A stretch of 64,000 nt of DNA from contig BJHM01000002.1 in the NCBI GenBank assembly GCA_014192625.1, positions 62,001 through 126,000 of the forward strand, given 5' to 3'. The position numbers and the translations under genes are program-made. Under the pieces are notes generated by a model. That model worked only from the letters and a program-made list of their open reading frames with translations, did no database searches and had not been told where the DNA came from. Origin of the DNA: Planctomycetota bacterium (GTDB taxonomy: Bacteria; Planctomycetota; UBA1135; UBA2386). Below are positions 1 to 10,900 of this stretch, piece after piece (within the stretch, counting starts at the first letter, position 1; each line of letters opens with the position of its first letter).

Positions 1-1
1 C

Positions 2-703
2 CGATTGAAGGATTTTGCCTATCAACATGAAGGTGCCGAGAACGGCTCGATGGCGTTTGACGGCGCCTCGCTCGCACCCCTGTATCGCCTCGACGTTGGC
101 ATTCCCGGCCAGAGTCACGCGCTCGCAATCGCTCTGCGCGTCGGCATGCCGGAGCCGGTGGTCCGTCGTGCGCGCGAGTTGCTCGGCAAGCGCGATACTT
201 CGCTGCAGGATGTGATCGAACGCGTGCAAGTTGCGCGCGCCGGAGCCGAGGCCGATCGGCGGCGCAGTGCCGAGTCGTCGCGGCAGGTGGAACAGCACAA
301 ATCCAGGCTCGAAGAGCAGCTGCAAGAGGCGCAGCGCAAGGAAGGGTGGGTCCAGGAGGAAGCAGATGCGGTGCTCGAGGGCGACTTGCGGACGGCCCAG
401 GCCTTGCTGCTCGAAGGCTTGCAGCCGCTATTGAGTGCGCCCGGTCAGCACGGCGAACGGGCGCGTCTGCTCAAGGTGATCGTCGATGGTCTGCAAAAGC
501 GCACCGCCATGCACCGCCGCCGCATGCGTTTTTGCCATGACCTGAAGAAGGGCGCCACGGTATTTCTGCCGCGCTGGCGGCGACTTTGCCTCGTGCACAA
601 GGTCGACCGCGTGAAGGAGACCGTGGTCGTCGACTATGGCAACGTGAAGATGGAAGTGCCGTTTGAGGATGTCTCATGGCTACAGCCGATCGACGGCGCG
701 TGA
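2..703 (+). CDS. mutS2: MutS2 C-terminal part (5' end cut by window)
   Basis: This is the last 233 residues of a MutS-family ATPase. MutS2 acts in recombination control or in rescue of stalled ribosomes, depending on species. The reading frame is open to the window edge, so the gene starts upstream and the first TTG here is not a start. The opening segment carries the MutS2 pattern after the ATPase core (FDGASLAPLYRLDVGIPGQS, then RRARELLG near residue 57). A charged coiled-coil stretch follows (about residues 65-125), then a KOW-like beta segment near the end (GATVFLPRWRR to EVPFEDV). The C-terminal Smr nuclease domain found in typical MutS2 is absent: the stop follows directly after the KOW-like part. 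The family call is firm; the loss of Smr is read directly from the sequence. Confidence 0.85.
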   Translation, partial: RLKDFAYQHEGAENGSMAFDGASLAPLYRLDVGIPGQSHALAIALRVGMPEPVVRRARELLGKRDTSLQDVIERVQVARAGAEADRRRSAESSRQVEQHKSRLEEQLQEAQRKEGWVQEEADAVLEGDLRTAQALLLEGLQPLLSAPGQHGERARLLKVIVDGLQKRTAMHRRRMRFCHDLKKGATVFLPRWRRLCLVHKVDRVKETVVVDYGNVKMEVPFEDVSWLQPIDGA

Positions 704-761
704 CCTCGCGCATCAGCTTGACAAGTGCGCGGCTCACGCCGCTTGCTACAGTCCTGCGAAG

Positions 762-1217
762 ATGGTTGGCTCCGTTTTAATCGCGGATAACGACGCCGGC
801 GTACGCGCCTTGCTGGCTGAGATTCTTTCGCACTCGGGGGCGCGCATTGCCGTGGCCGAAGATGGTCAGGATGCGGTCAACCAACTCGATCAGCAGCCAT
901 TCGACGTATTGATCTGCGATCTCGACATGCCACGCCTCTCGGGCATGGAAGTGCTGGCGCGCGCGAACGCGCTGTCGCAGCCGCCTAGGACGGTGGTCGT
1001 GTCCGGGTTCCTCGATCAAAGCACCAAGGATCGGCTGCAAGCCATCCCCTGTGTGCGGCACGTCCTGCGGAAGCCGTTCGATATTTTGCATTTCCTCGAC
1101 CTTGTGCGCGGCATGTTGCGGGTCGTGGCCAACACTACTTCGGCCCTGCCGCAGCCAACTGTGCTCGGCGCAGAGTCGGGGCACCGCAAGGCGGAGTTGG
1201 GAGCAGGAGGCGAATGA
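762..1217 (+). CDS. Stand-alone response-regulator receiver domain protein
   Basis: This 151-residue protein is almost entirely a CheY-like receiver domain. The acidic pocket is D9/D11, the likely phospho-acceptor is D53 in VLICDLDMP, the switch Ser follows in VVVSGF, and the conserved Lys is in RKPF. About 35 residues after the domain have no recognisable output module, so it probably signals by protein contact. I chose ATG 762 because it places the first beta strand (SVLIADND) right at the N terminus; the frame stays open further upstream. It overlaps aroC by four bases (ATGA), which suggests translational coupling. No histidine kinase lies nearby, so its partner is unknown. Confidence 0.8.
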   Translation: MVGSVLIADNDAGVRALLAEILSHSGARIAVAEDGQDAVNQLDQQPFDVLICDLDMPRLSGMEVLARANALSQPPRTVVVSGFLDQSTKDRLQAIPCVRHVLRKPFDILHFLDLVRGMLRVVANTTSALPQPTVLGAESGHRKAELGAGGE

Positions 1218-2407
1218 ACCCGCTGACTTCACGGTTGAGTTTTCGCACCGCAGGCGAGTCGCATGGCGGATGTGTAGTGGCCATGTTGGAAGGGCTGCCG
1301 CGCGGGCTGTTGCTCGATACGAAAGCGATTGATGCCGAGTTGCGCCGTCGTCAAGGCGGGGCTGGCCGCGGCGGTCGCCAGCGCATGGAGCATGACGCAG
1401 TGAAGGTGCTAGGCGGGCTGCGGCGCGGGCGAACCATCGGCTCGCCACTCTGTTTGCTGGTGGAAAATCGCGATGCCACCATTGATGAACTGCCGGAGCC
1501 GACGCGCCCGCGCCCAGGGCACGCGGACTTGGCAGGTTGCTATCGCTGGCTCGACCGCGACATTCGATCCACTCTCGAGCGGGCTTCCGCGCGGGAGACT
1601 TGTGCGCGCGTGTTGGCCGGCGCAGTGGCAATGCAGTTGCTCGCTACCGCCGATGCCGTGACGTTTGGTTTCGTTCGCAGTGTGCACCGCGTGCGCCTGC
1701 TTGATTCCATCCCGGGCGAGCTTGCGACGAGCGCAGTTGCGGCCTTGCGGCTGCGCCGCGACGCGACCGCGCTCTACACGCTCGATGCGGCAACCTCGGA
1801 TCGCATGCTCGCCGAGGTGCAAGAAGCTGGCCGCAAGCAGGACACGGTGGGTGGCATCGTTGAGGTGCGCTGCGCTGGCCTGTTGCCAGGGCTCGGATCA
1901 TGTTTGCAATGGCACGAGCGGCTCGATGCGCGACTCGCTGCGGCACTGATGTCGATCCCAGCGATCAAGGCCGTCGAGATCGGCGATGGAATTGCAGCGG
2001 CAGCTTTATTTGGTTCCGAAGTGCACGATCCCATCCTGCCGTTTGGGCCTGGCCGCGAGTCGTTGCCGCGCAGTTCGAATCACGCTGGTGGATTGGAGGC
2101 GGGCATGACCAACGGCGAAAATTTGGTGGTGCGCGCCGCGATGAAACCGATTTCAACGTTGCCGCAGCCGTTGCCAAGCGTCGATCTCGCAGATGGCTCG
2201 GCAGCACTCGCGGGCTATGAGCGGTCAGACCTTTGCGCCGTGTCCGCAGCCTCGGTGGTCGCGGAGTCAATGGTTTCACTGGTGCTCGCAGATGCGCTGC
2301 TCGCCCGAGTTGGTGGCGAGACGATGGATGAGTTTGGCGCGCGACTCCTGCAGTTTCGCGCCGCAATCGAGCGAGTGAGTCGCGGTAGTAGTAGTCAAAA
2401 AAGCTAA
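1214..2407 (+). CDS. aroC: Chorismate synthase
   Basis: This enzyme converts 5-enolpyruvylshikimate 3-phosphate to chorismate in the cytoplasm, using reduced FMN. It is the last common step to aromatic amino acids, folate and quinones. The 397-residue length is normal. Family signatures are visible: GESHGG with the conserved His at residue 17, an Arg/Gly-rich stretch RRRQGGAGRGGRQ (about 44-56), RPGHADLAG with the second conserved His at 103, and the later SSNHAGGLEAGMTNGE block. A good ribosome-binding site (GGAGCAGGAGG) precedes ATG 1214, which overlaps the receiver gene. The short C-terminal tail (RGSSSQKS) is encoded partly by a GTA triplet run. Confidence 0.95.
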   Translation: MNPLTSRLSFRTAGESHGGCVVAMLEGLPRGLLLDTKAIDAELRRRQGGAGRGGRQRMEHDAVKVLGGLRRGRTIGSPLCLLVENRDATIDELPEPTRPRPGHADLAGCYRWLDRDIRSTLERASARETCARVLAGAVAMQLLATADAVTFGFVRSVHRVRLLDSIPGELATSAVAALRLRRDATALYTLDAATSDRMLAEVQEAGRKQDTVGGIVEVRCAGLLPGLGSCLQWHERLDARLAAALMSIPAIKAVEIGDGIAAAALFGSEVHDPILPFGPGRESLPRSSNHAGGLEAGMTNGENLVVRAAMKPISTLPQPLPSVDLADGSAALAGYERSDLCAVSAASVVAESMVSLVLADALLARVGGETMDEFGARLLQFRAAIERVSRGSSSQKS

Positions 2408-2415
2408 GTGGTGGC

Positions 2416-2443
2416 TTGATCCCGAAATGCTCACCGCTATGGT
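2416..2443 (+). promoter_or_regulatory. Candidate sigma-70 promoter for the tRNA-tuf cluster
   Basis: TTGATC (2416-2421) and TATGGT (2438-2443) are separated by 16 bases and lie about 28 bases before the first tRNA. The -35 box matches well and the -10 box moderately. The call rests on position and pattern only. Confidence 0.35.
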
Positions 2444-2470
2444 TGTTCGGCCTTTCGTCGATTGCTCGCT

Positions 2471-2545
2471 GCTAGCGTAGCTCAACGGTAGAGCACCTGA
2501 TTTGTAATCTGGAGGTTACGGGTTCAAGTCCCGTCGCTAGCTCCA
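2471..2545 (+). tRNA. trnT: tRNA-Thr, anticodon UGU, with encoded CCA
   Basis: The acceptor stem GCTAGCG/CGCTAGC is perfect, followed by discriminator T and an encoded CCA. The anticodon loop TTTGTAA reads TGT, so it decodes ACA (and likely other ACN) threonine codons. The T arm (ACGGG TTCAAGT CCCGT) is standard. The central anticodon-stem pair (positions 29-41) is T opposite T, a mismatch. It is the first gene of a Thr-Tyr-Gly-Thr-tuf cluster. Confidence 0.95.
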
Positions 2546-2653
2546 GATCAAATTTTGTGCTCACGCTTCGTTGCCTGTAAATTAGGCAGTGAAGACCGCC
2601 GATGCTGACTAGTTGCGTGTTGCCGGAGAAGGGCTCGCACGCACTAAAGCGTC

Positions 2654-2738
<85 letters not shown>

Positions 2739-2763
2739 GTCCCGGGAGTCCGTAAGATTGTCG

Positions 2764-2786
2764 GTGTGTGTGTGTCTGTCTGTGTG
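2764..2786. repeat. GT dinucleotide microsatellite between tRNA genes
   Basis: Six GT units (2764-2775) are followed by the imperfect continuation CTGTCTGTGTG, in the spacer between tRNA-Tyr and tRNA-Gly. It lies in the presumed cluster transcript and shows no coding role. Confidence 0.8.
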
Positions 2787-2817
2787 CTCCAGGTCCTGGT
2801 CCGCTAGGTTCTGGTGC

Positions 2818-2891
<74 letters not shown>

Positions 2892-2938
2892 TGCTCTTTT
2901 TTCCTTCTGGACGCGATTTTTACTTCCGGATACAACAC

Positions 2939-3014
2939 GCTGCTATAGCTCAGCTGGTAGAGCACGTCCTTGGTAAGGACGAGGTCGTGGGTTCAATTCC
3001 CGCTAGCAGCTCCA
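2939..3014 (+). tRNA. trnT: tRNA-Thr, anticodon GGU, with encoded CCA
   Basis: The acceptor stem GCTGCTA/TAGCAGC is perfect. The anticodon stem CGTCC/GGACG holds loop TTGGTAA (anticodon GGT, reading ACC/ACU). CCA is encoded. It lies 66 bases before tuf, the same position as thrT before tufB in E. coli, so co-transcription is likely. Confidence 0.96.
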
Positions 3015-3080
3015 AAGTTTTCACCGCTTTCTAAACCTGTGCACAGGCCATCCAGTGATGGCCTATTTGAGTTAGAGACC

Positions 3081-4283
<1,203 letters not shown>

Positions 4284-4377
4284 TTCGCGGCTGCTAGTTT
4301 GGTGCGGGCTCGGCCGTGTCGGCCGGGTTCGCTGTCCTCGCGCCAAAGGGCGGGGACTCCTGGTGCAAGCCAGGTGT

Positions 4378-4453
4378 AGGGCAGTAGCTCAATTGGTAGA
4401 GCTATCGATTCCAAATCGATGGGTTGAGGGTTCGATTCCTTCCTGCCCTGCCA
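4378..4453 (+). tRNA. trnW: tRNA-Trp, anticodon CCA, with encoded CCA end
   Basis: The acceptor stem AGGGCAG/CTGCCCT pairs perfectly, with discriminator G. The anticodon stem ATCGA/TCGAT holds loop TTCCAAA (anticodon CCA). It sits between tuf and secE, a common bacterial arrangement. A small hairpin (CCTGG/CCAGG, about 4360-4375) lies just before its 5' end. Confidence 0.96.
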
Positions 4454-4502
4454 CTTTTGACCGAGGCCTTGTGAGGGCCGCTGAAAACGAGGACACAACA
4501 CC

Positions 4503-4937
4503 GTGAGCTACCGTAAGGACCAAGGGCGCTACGCGCGAATGCTGGCGTTTTGGAGCCTAGTGTTCATCGTCATCTATGGCTGCTTTCATGGCGGCGGGTT
4601 AGTGACGCTGCTCGATGGCTGGCTTGGCGAGAAGAACACTGTGTTCATCGACCCGTTCCCGCTGATTGGCGCACTGAAGGTCTCAACCTCGCTAGCAATG
4701 GCTGCGGTATTGATCGTTGGGTGGCTGGTCAACCGCGTGCTGAATCGGCCAAAGATCGCCGACGCGCTGATCGACACCGAGGCCGAGATGCACAAGGTCA
4801 CTTGGCCAACTTGGAGTGAGGCATGGGCAGGCACGCTGGCGGTCGGGACGATGGTGTTGGTGCTGTTTTTTTTCCTCACCTCGATCGATCTGGTCTTGGT
4901 GAAAGTCATGCAGTCTCTTTGGGGCGGAGGTAGCTGA
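4503..4937 (+). CDS. secE: Preprotein translocase subunit SecE
   Basis: SecE clamps SecY in the protein-export channel. This 144-residue form has three predicted membrane segments (about residues 14-36, 58-80 and 110-134) rather than the single one of the short form. The conserved SecE core lies before the last one (EMHKVTWPTWSE). The start is GTG 4503 with GAGG about ten bases upstream. Its stop overlaps the nusG start by one base (TGATG), so the pair is translated together, as in most bacteria. No rpmG (L33) lies between tuf and secE, although that is a frequent location for it. Confidence 0.92.
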   Translation: MSYRKDQGRYARMLAFWSLVFIVIYGCFHGGGLVTLLDGWLGEKNTVFIDPFPLIGALKVSTSLAMAAVLIVGWLVNRVLNRPKIADALIDTEAEMHKVTWPTWSEAWAGTLAVGTMVLVLFFFLTSIDLVLVKVMQSLWGGGS

Positions 4938-5467
4938 TGGCCCTCGACTGGTTTTTTCTCCGCGTGCAAGTCGGTCGTGAAGACCGCATCCGCGAGAGCA
5001 TGATGAAGCGGCTGAAGCAAGAGGGCATCGAGGACAAGGTCCCTCAGATTGTGGTTCCTACCGAGACCATTGCGGATCACCGCCAGGGCAAGAAGCGCAT
5101 TCAAAAGCGCAAGCTCTACCCAGGCTACCTAATGGTGCAGATGGAACTCACCGAATCGGTTTGGTTCTTGCTGCGTGAGACACCCGGTTTTGGCGACTTC
5201 GTGGGCGCACAAGCACATCCGACACCGGCGCGAACCGAAGATGTCGAGAAGGTGTTGGCGCACATGGATGCCAGCAAAGACCAGCCGAAGGTCGCGGTCA
5301 GTTTCAAGAAAGGCGATCGCGTGAAGATCAAGAATGGCGCTTTCGAAAACATGGATGCGACAGTCGAAGACGTGCATCCAGACAAGGGAACCCTCGAGGT
5401 TTCGGTCAATATCTTTGGTCGTGCAACCCCAATGTCCCTCGGATATTGGGAAATAGAGATGGTTTGA
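4937..5467 (+). CDS. nusG: Transcription termination/antitermination protein NusG
   Basis: NusG binds RNA polymerase, suppresses pausing and links transcription with Rho or the ribosome. The 176-residue protein has the N-terminal NGN domain (DWFFLRVQVGREDRIRE at the start, YPGYLMVQMEL in the middle, FGDFVGAQ later) and a C-terminal KOW domain (KKGDRVKIKNGAFENMDATV). It starts at the ATG overlapping the secE stop. A strong hairpin follows in the 148-base gap before rplK. Confidence 0.96.
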   Translation: MALDWFFLRVQVGREDRIRESMMKRLKQEGIEDKVPQIVVPTETIADHRQGKKRIQKRKLYPGYLMVQMELTESVWFLLRETPGFGDFVGAQAHPTPARTEDVEKVLAHMDASKDQPKVAVSFKKGDRVKIKNGAFENMDATVEDVHPDKGTLEVSVNIFGRATPMSLGYWEIEMV

Positions 5468-5523
5468 GCATCTCTGTTGTTGCGCTTGAGGTCTGAATCT
5501 GCTTGAATCCTTCGCCCGATTCT

Positions 5524-5544
5524 GCGGCCGGCATTTCCGGCCGC
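5524..5544 (+). promoter_or_regulatory. Strong hairpin between nusG and rplK
   Basis: GCGGCCGG and CCGGCCGC form a perfect 8-bp stem around a CATTT loop. There is no clear T-tract, so it is not a classical terminator. It lies in the 148-base leader of rplK-rplA, where L1 feedback sites and attenuators sit in other bacteria. It could also be an RNA-processing site. Confidence 0.5.
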
Positions 5545-5615
5545 TGACTCTTGTAGTGGGAGGGTGTTGCTGGCGTTGGCCGGTTGGCATCCGCTCGAAC
5601 CGCTGAGAGACTGAC

Positions 5616-6041
5616 ATGGCAAAAGAAATAACCGCAACTGTAAAGCTGCAATGTCCGGCTGGGCAAGCTACGCCTGCGCCGCCCGTCGGCCCTGCGTTGG
5701 GCCAGCACGGTGTGAACATTGGTCAGTTTGTGAAGCTGTTCAACGACGACACTCGTTCGCAGATGGGGATGATTATCCCGGTGATCATCACGGTCTATAA
5801 GGACCGCACGTTCACTCTGGTTTACAAGTCGCCTCCCGCGGCGGTGCTGCTGAAGAAGCACGCCAAGATCGCGAGTGCGGCCAAGACGCCGGGCAGCGAA
5901 ATCGCTGGTTCGGTGACGCGAGCCCAAGTCAAAGAGGTCGCGCTGTTGAAGATGAAAGATCTGAACGCGAGCACTGTCGAGGCGGCCATGCGAATGGTCG
6001 AGGGTACGGCGCGTTCTTGTGGCATCAAGGTCACGGACTGA
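5616..6041 (+). CDS. rplK: Ribosomal protein L11
   Basis: L11 binds the GTPase-centre of 23S rRNA with L10 and takes part in factor binding and the stringent response. At 141 residues it has normal length. The N-terminal domain carries the proline-rich signature [20 protein letters not shown], and the C-terminal RNA-binding domain is complete ([16 protein letters not shown] onward). It starts the rplKAJL group, 15 bases before rplA. Confidence 0.97.
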   Translation: MAKEITATVKLQCPAGQATPAPPVGPALGQHGVNIGQFVKLFNDDTRSQMGMIIPVIITVYKDRTFTLVYKSPPAAVLLKKHAKIASAAKTPGSEIAGSVTRAQVKEVALLKMKDLNASTVEAAMRMVEGTARSCGIKVTD

Positions 6042-6056
6042 GCAGGAGCTAGAACC

Positions 6057-6743
6057 ATGGCCAAGTTTCACAGTCGCCGTTATCTAAAGTCCGTCGAAAA
6101 GGTTGACCGCAACAAGCGGTATGTCCCGGCCGATGGAATCGCGCTCATCAAGTCGCTGCAGAATGCCAAGTTCGACGAGACCGTCGACGTCGCGGTCAGC
6201 ATCGGCATTGACGCTAAAAAGACCGATCAGCTCGTGCGTGGTTCGGTCAGCCTGCCGAAGGGCACTGGCAAAACCATTCGCATCGCAGTGTTTGCCGAGG
6301 GTGTTCGCGCTCAGGAAGCATTGGCTGCTGGTGCTGACTTTGTCGGTGGTGCAGACCTCGCCGAAAAGGTTGAGAAGGGTTTTACCGATTTCGACATGAC
6401 CATCGCCTCGCCAGACATGATGAAGTATGTCGGCAAGCTGGGTAAGGTCCTCGGCCCCCAAGGTAAGATGCCTTCGCCAAAGGCTGGCACCGTTACGCCG
6501 AACGTCGCCGCAGCAGTGCGGGAGTTCAAGGCTGGCAAGATTGAGTTTCGCACCGATGCTGCGGCCAACGTGCACGCGGCGATTGGTAAGAAATCATTTA
6601 GTCCTGAGGACCTGATGACTAACCTGAATGCGTTTTTGGATCACCTTCGCACCCTGCGGCCGCCGCAGGCCAAGGGTATGTTCCTGCGCAAGGTCGTACT
6701 TTCTACCACCATGGGTCCCGGCGTGGCCTTGGCCGTCGAGTAA
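6057..6743 (+). CDS. rplA: Ribosomal protein L1
   Basis: L1 forms the mobile stalk that helps release deacylated tRNA. In many bacteria it also represses its own operon by binding the L11 leader mRNA. This copy has 228 residues and the standard two-domain fold, with VGKLGKVLGPQGKMPSPKAGTV in the second domain. It sits between rplK and rplJ with very short spacers, consistent with one transcript. Confidence 0.97.
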   Translation: MAKFHSRRYLKSVEKVDRNKRYVPADGIALIKSLQNAKFDETVDVAVSIGIDAKKTDQLVRGSVSLPKGTGKTIRIAVFAEGVRAQEALAAGADFVGGADLAEKVEKGFTDFDMTIASPDMMKYVGKLGKVLGPQGKMPSPKAGTVTPNVAAAVREFKAGKIEFRTDAAANVHAAIGKKSFSPEDLMTNLNAFLDHLRTLRPPQAKGMFLRKVVLSTTMGPGVALAVE

Positions 6744-6758
6744 TCGGAAATCCTGCTC

Positions 6759-7304
6759 ATGCCGAATCTCGTCAATAAAATCCTGCTCAAGGACCTGACA
6801 GCTGAGTTCCAGAAAATGGGCTCATGTTTAGTTGTGGCCTTTGACAGTCTTCGCCCCCTGCAGGACATGGAGTTGCGCGGTAGGCTGCGCGCCGCAGGGG
6901 TCCGTTATCGCGTAGTCCGCAACCGTCTCGCTCTGAAGGCTTTCGCCTCGCTCAATCTCGACCTGAAGTCGGCGATTGGTGGCAAGTGCGGAATCGCCAT
7001 CTGTGAGAAGGAAGGCGCCATCAAGGCTGCGAAGGCGCTGCGCGAATACATCAAGAAGCAGAAGGTGTCCCCGATCACAATCGTGGGCGGCGTCGTCGAG
7101 GGCACACCTTACTTGGGTGCTGCGGCGGACATGATTGCCGACCTGCCGGATCGCGTGACCATCAATACTCAGCTCGCCACGGCCATTTCTGGCCCGGCGC
7201 GCGCGGTTGCTACTGTCCTCAATGCTGTCGCCGGCGGGCTTGCCCGCTGCATTCAGGCCCGCGTCGATAAGGCGGGCGGTGCTGGCGAAGCTTCTGCTAG
7301 CTAA
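6759..7304 (+). CDS. rplJ: Ribosomal protein L10
   Basis: L10 anchors L7/L12 dimers to the large subunit. The 181-residue length is normal: an N-terminal rRNA-binding domain ([31 protein letters not shown]) and a C-terminal helix that recruits L12. Only 15 bases separate it from rplA, so the long L10 leader used for autoregulation in E. coli cannot be present here. The tail ([11 protein letters not shown]) is low complexity. Confidence 0.95.
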   Translation: MPNLVNKILLKDLTAEFQKMGSCLVVAFDSLRPLQDMELRGRLRAAGVRYRVVRNRLALKAFASLNLDLKSAIGGKCGIAICEKEGAIKAAKALREYIKKQKVSPITIVGGVVEGTPYLGAAADMIADLPDRVTINTQLATAISGPARAVATVLNAVAGGLARCIQARVDKAGGAGEASAS

Positions 7305-7351
7305 TACTACTTCTCTCCCTACTTTCGTTTTCGTACTGGAGCGAGCGTTTC

Positions 7352-7759
7352 ATGTCGGATTCGCAAACTGTTGTTCTCGATGCTGATCTCGAAGCCATCT
7401 TCGTAAAGATCGATGCTCTTAGTTTGGGCAAGGCTGCTCAACTAGTTAAGGCTATGGAGTCCCGCTGGGGCGTTTCAGCAGCTGCACCAGCTGCGGCTGC
7501 GGCAGCCCCTGGTGGCGGTGCTGCAGCAGCTGCGCCAGTTGAGGAGAAGACTGAATTCACGGTCATCCTCAAGGAAAGCGGCGCCAGCAAGATCAACGTC
7601 ATCAAGGTGGTTCGTGAGATCACCGGCCTTGGCCTCAAGGAGGCCAAAGCGCTCGTTGACGAAGCTCCGAAGCCCGTCAAGGAAAACGTTAGCAAGGACG
7701 AAGCTAACGAGATCAAGAAGAAGCTGACCGAGGCAGGTGCCACGGTCGAGCTGAAGTAA
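7352..7759 (+). CDS. rplL: Ribosomal protein L7/L12
   Basis: L7/L12 forms the flexible stalk that recruits translation factors. At 135 residues it has the classic layout: an N-terminal dimerisation helix, an Ala/Gly/Pro-rich hinge (about residues 48-66) and a globular C-terminal domain with [20 protein letters not shown]. It follows rplJ by 47 bases and precedes a 207-base gap before rpoB. Confidence 0.97.
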   Translation: MSDSQTVVLDADLEAIFVKIDALSLGKAAQLVKAMESRWGVSAAAPAAAAAAPGGGAAAAAPVEEKTEFTVILKESGASKINVIKVVREITGLGLKEAKALVDEAPKPVKENVSKDEANEIKKKLTEAGATVELK

Positions 7760-7937
7760 GTGCTGCGCCGACGCGCGGCGAGCATGGTGCCGAGCTTTCA
7801 GACTCTGTCTGGAGTTGCTTTGGTTGCTGTGTTCGTCCGGTCGTTGGCGTAGTTCTCGCCTGATGTACTAGGGGGTCGCCGGCACCCTTTAGTATCCGGA
7901 GTCCAATTAGACCGGCGTAGCTTAGCTCCGCAAGCAT

Positions 7938-7953
7938 GGTCCCTGCTGGGACC
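7938..7953 (+). promoter_or_regulatory. Hairpin just before rpoB start in the rplL-rpoB gap
   Basis: GGTCCC and GGGACC form a perfect 6-bp stem with a TGCT loop, ending 13 bases before the rpoB ATG. A second weak stem (GGGT/ACCC around CGCCGGC, followed by TTT) lies near 7875. These could attenuate, process or translationally gate rpoBC. The 207-base gap holds no gene. Confidence 0.4.
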
Positions 7954-7966
7954 CAGGTTGTTGCGC

Positions 7967-10900
7967 ATGGAGACTGTTGTCTACGGACACTATAAGTCCG
8001 TTGCCGAGATCCCAGACCTCGTCGAGATGCAGACCCGGAGTTACCGGGATTTTCTGCAGCCCGAATCGGCTCCTAATCGTCGTAAGGTCGAAGGACTTGA
8101 AGCGCTATTGCGCGAAGTCTTCCCGATCTACTCGTATGACAAATCGCTCTGTCTAGAGTATGTCAGCTACGAGTTGGGGCGACCCCGTTACACGGTGGAA
8201 GAGTGCCGCAAGCTGAGGCTGACTTACGGTTACCCGTTTAAGATTCGGGTGCGGTTGGTCAAGCCGGAGCCGGTCGAAGAAGAGATCTACCTCGGCGAAA
8301 TCCCGATCATGATTGGTGGTGGCGAGTTCATCATCAATGGCAGCGAGCGCGTGACTGTCAGTCAGTTGCATCGCTCGCCAGGCGTTGACTTCAGCGTTGA
8401 GCTGAGCGCCGGTGATAAGAAGCTGCACAGCTGCTGGATCATTCCTGAGCGCGGCAGCTGGATCGAGATCAACGTCACTAAGAAGGACGCGATCGCAGTA
8501 CGGATCGATCAATCCGGTAAGTTCTCGTGCAGCACCTTGCTGCGCGCGATGGATATCAAGTTCTCGACTGACGCAGCCGTGTTGCGCGAGTTTTATAACG
8601 TCGAGAAGGTGGTTCGTAAGAAGTCTGATCCAGAGGCCAAGTTTGCCAAGGCGCTCGTCTCTGGCTACGCAGTCGGCGACATTGTCGATGCCGCGAGTGG
8701 TGAGCCGTTCGTCCGCAGTGGTGAAGAAATCACCGAGGAAGCGGCGCGCGCAATTTCGCAGAGCGAACTCAAGGAAGTTGAAGTGCTGCGCGACCCGGAG
8801 GATCTCCTGATCCTCAATACGCTGCGGGAAGATACGACTAACAGTCACGAAGAGGCGCTGCTGAAGATCTATCAGCGCCTTCGCCCGGGTAACCCGCCAC
8901 AGATTGAGAAGGCGCGCGACCTCTTCAAGGAGAAGTTCTTTGATGAGACCCGTTACCGCTTAGGACGTGTCGGTCGGTTCCGCCTCAATCGCAAGTTTTC
9001 GACTGAGATTCCTGAGTCGAAGCAGACCTTGTCTGCGGGCGACTTTGTTCAGGCGATTCGTTACATCCTCGAGTTGCGCGCTGGTCGTGGCGAGCTCGAC
9101 GATATCGATCATCTAGGCAACCGCCGTGTTCGCACCATCCAAGAGTTGGCAGGCGATGAGTTCCGCAAGGGTTTCCTAAAGCTGCGTCGTACGGCTCAGG
9201 AGCGCATGAACCTTGAGAACGTCGATACGGTTACGCCGCGTAATCTGATCAACAGCAAAACGTTTTCTTCGGCGATCGAATACTTCTTCGGCCGTGGCGA
9301 GCTTAGCCAAGTTGTTGACCAGACGAACCCGCTGAGTCAGTTGGCGCATGAGCGTCGCTTGTCGGCCCTTGGACCCGGTGGTCTAAATCGTAAGCGAGCT
9401 GGCTTCGAAGTCCGCGACGTTCACATCTCGCACTTTGGTCGCCTCTGCCCAATCGAGACTCCAGAAGGTGCCAACATTGGCCTGATCTCGAGCCTCGCGA
9501 TTTATAGCTCACTCGATGAGTATGGCTTCCTCACGACGCCGTATCTCATTGTCAAGAATGGCAAGCTGACGGACGAGGTCGTTCGCTTGCGTGCCGATGA
9601 AGAAAACAATGCGGTGCTCGCTCCTGCGGACTCCGAGATTGACAAGAGCGGCAAGCTCATCGGTGATGAGCACGGTCGCGTTGTAGCTCGCGTGAAGGGT
9701 GACCCCACGCTGATTGATACCAAGGAAGTTCAATACCTCGACGTCAGCCCCAAGCAGATCGTCGGCGTCTCGGCCTCCTTGATTCCATTCCTTGAGCACG
9801 ACGACGCCAACCGCGCTTTGATGGGTTCTAACATGCAGCGGCAGGCCGTGCCGTTGCTCACCTCAGAACCGCCGATTGTCCAGACCGGCATGGAGGAGGT
9901 TGTCGCGCACAACTCCAGCATGTTGGTCAAGGCTCGCAAGGGCGGGACGGTCTCCTATGTCGATGCCACCCGCATCGTCATCGGCGATGATGTCTACAAG
10001 CTGCGTAAGTTTGAAGGCCTCAATGAGCGCACCTGCCAAAACCAGGTGCCGATTGTGAAGCCGGGCCAGAAGGTCAAGACCAATGAAGTCCTCGCTGATG
10101 GTGCCGCCACCAAGCTTGGTGTGTTGGCGCTCGGCAAGAACCTCACGGTCGCCTTCATGCCGTGGGATGGTTATAACTACGAAGACGCTATTCTGCTGAG
10201 TGAGAATCTCGTCAAGGAAGACGTCTACACCTCGATCCATATCGACGAATTCGATATCGAGATCCGTGAGACTAAGTTAGGCCGCGAAGAGTTTACGCGC
10301 GACATTCCAAACGTCAGTGAGCGCGCGCTGCGCTACTTAGACGAAACCGGCATTGTTCGGGTTGGTACGCGCGTCAAGCCTGGCGACATTCTGGTCGGCA
10401 AGGTTGCTCCTAAGAGCAAGAGTGAGCTGACGCCAGAAGAGAAGTTGCTGCACGCGATCTTTGGTCGCGCTGGCGAAGACGTGAAGAATGCTTCCCTGGA
10501 AGTCCCGACTGGTGTCGAAGGCATCGTAATCGCTGCCGAGAAGTTCAGCCGCAAGGTGAACCTCACCGAGAACGAGCGCACGCGCAACCTTGAGGAGATC
10601 AAAAGCGCTGAAGTTGAGTTCTTGAAGCTCTACCGCTCAAGCACTCGACGGATGCTTGAAGAGGCGAAGGAGTTGGCCGGCAAGGCGCTGGTTGGCCTCG
10701 ACGGCAAGAAGGTCCAGGTCACGGACGAGATGCTGATTCTTGATCTGCGTGGGATTCGCGACCGCGTTCGCGTCATTGCTGAAGAGCAGGACGAGAAGGT
10801 CCGGGCAGAACTCGTGGCGCGACTCCAAGAGTCGAGCGACCGGATCGAGGAAGCTGAGACAGAGAAGAACAAGCTCGTGAACCGTCTGTCGCGCGGTGAT

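Noticed and set aside
2970-3080. N-terminal extension of tuf by 37 codons
   Set aside because: The extension reads through the 3' half of tRNA-Thr; EF-Tu families start at the MAKD-type Met at 3081.
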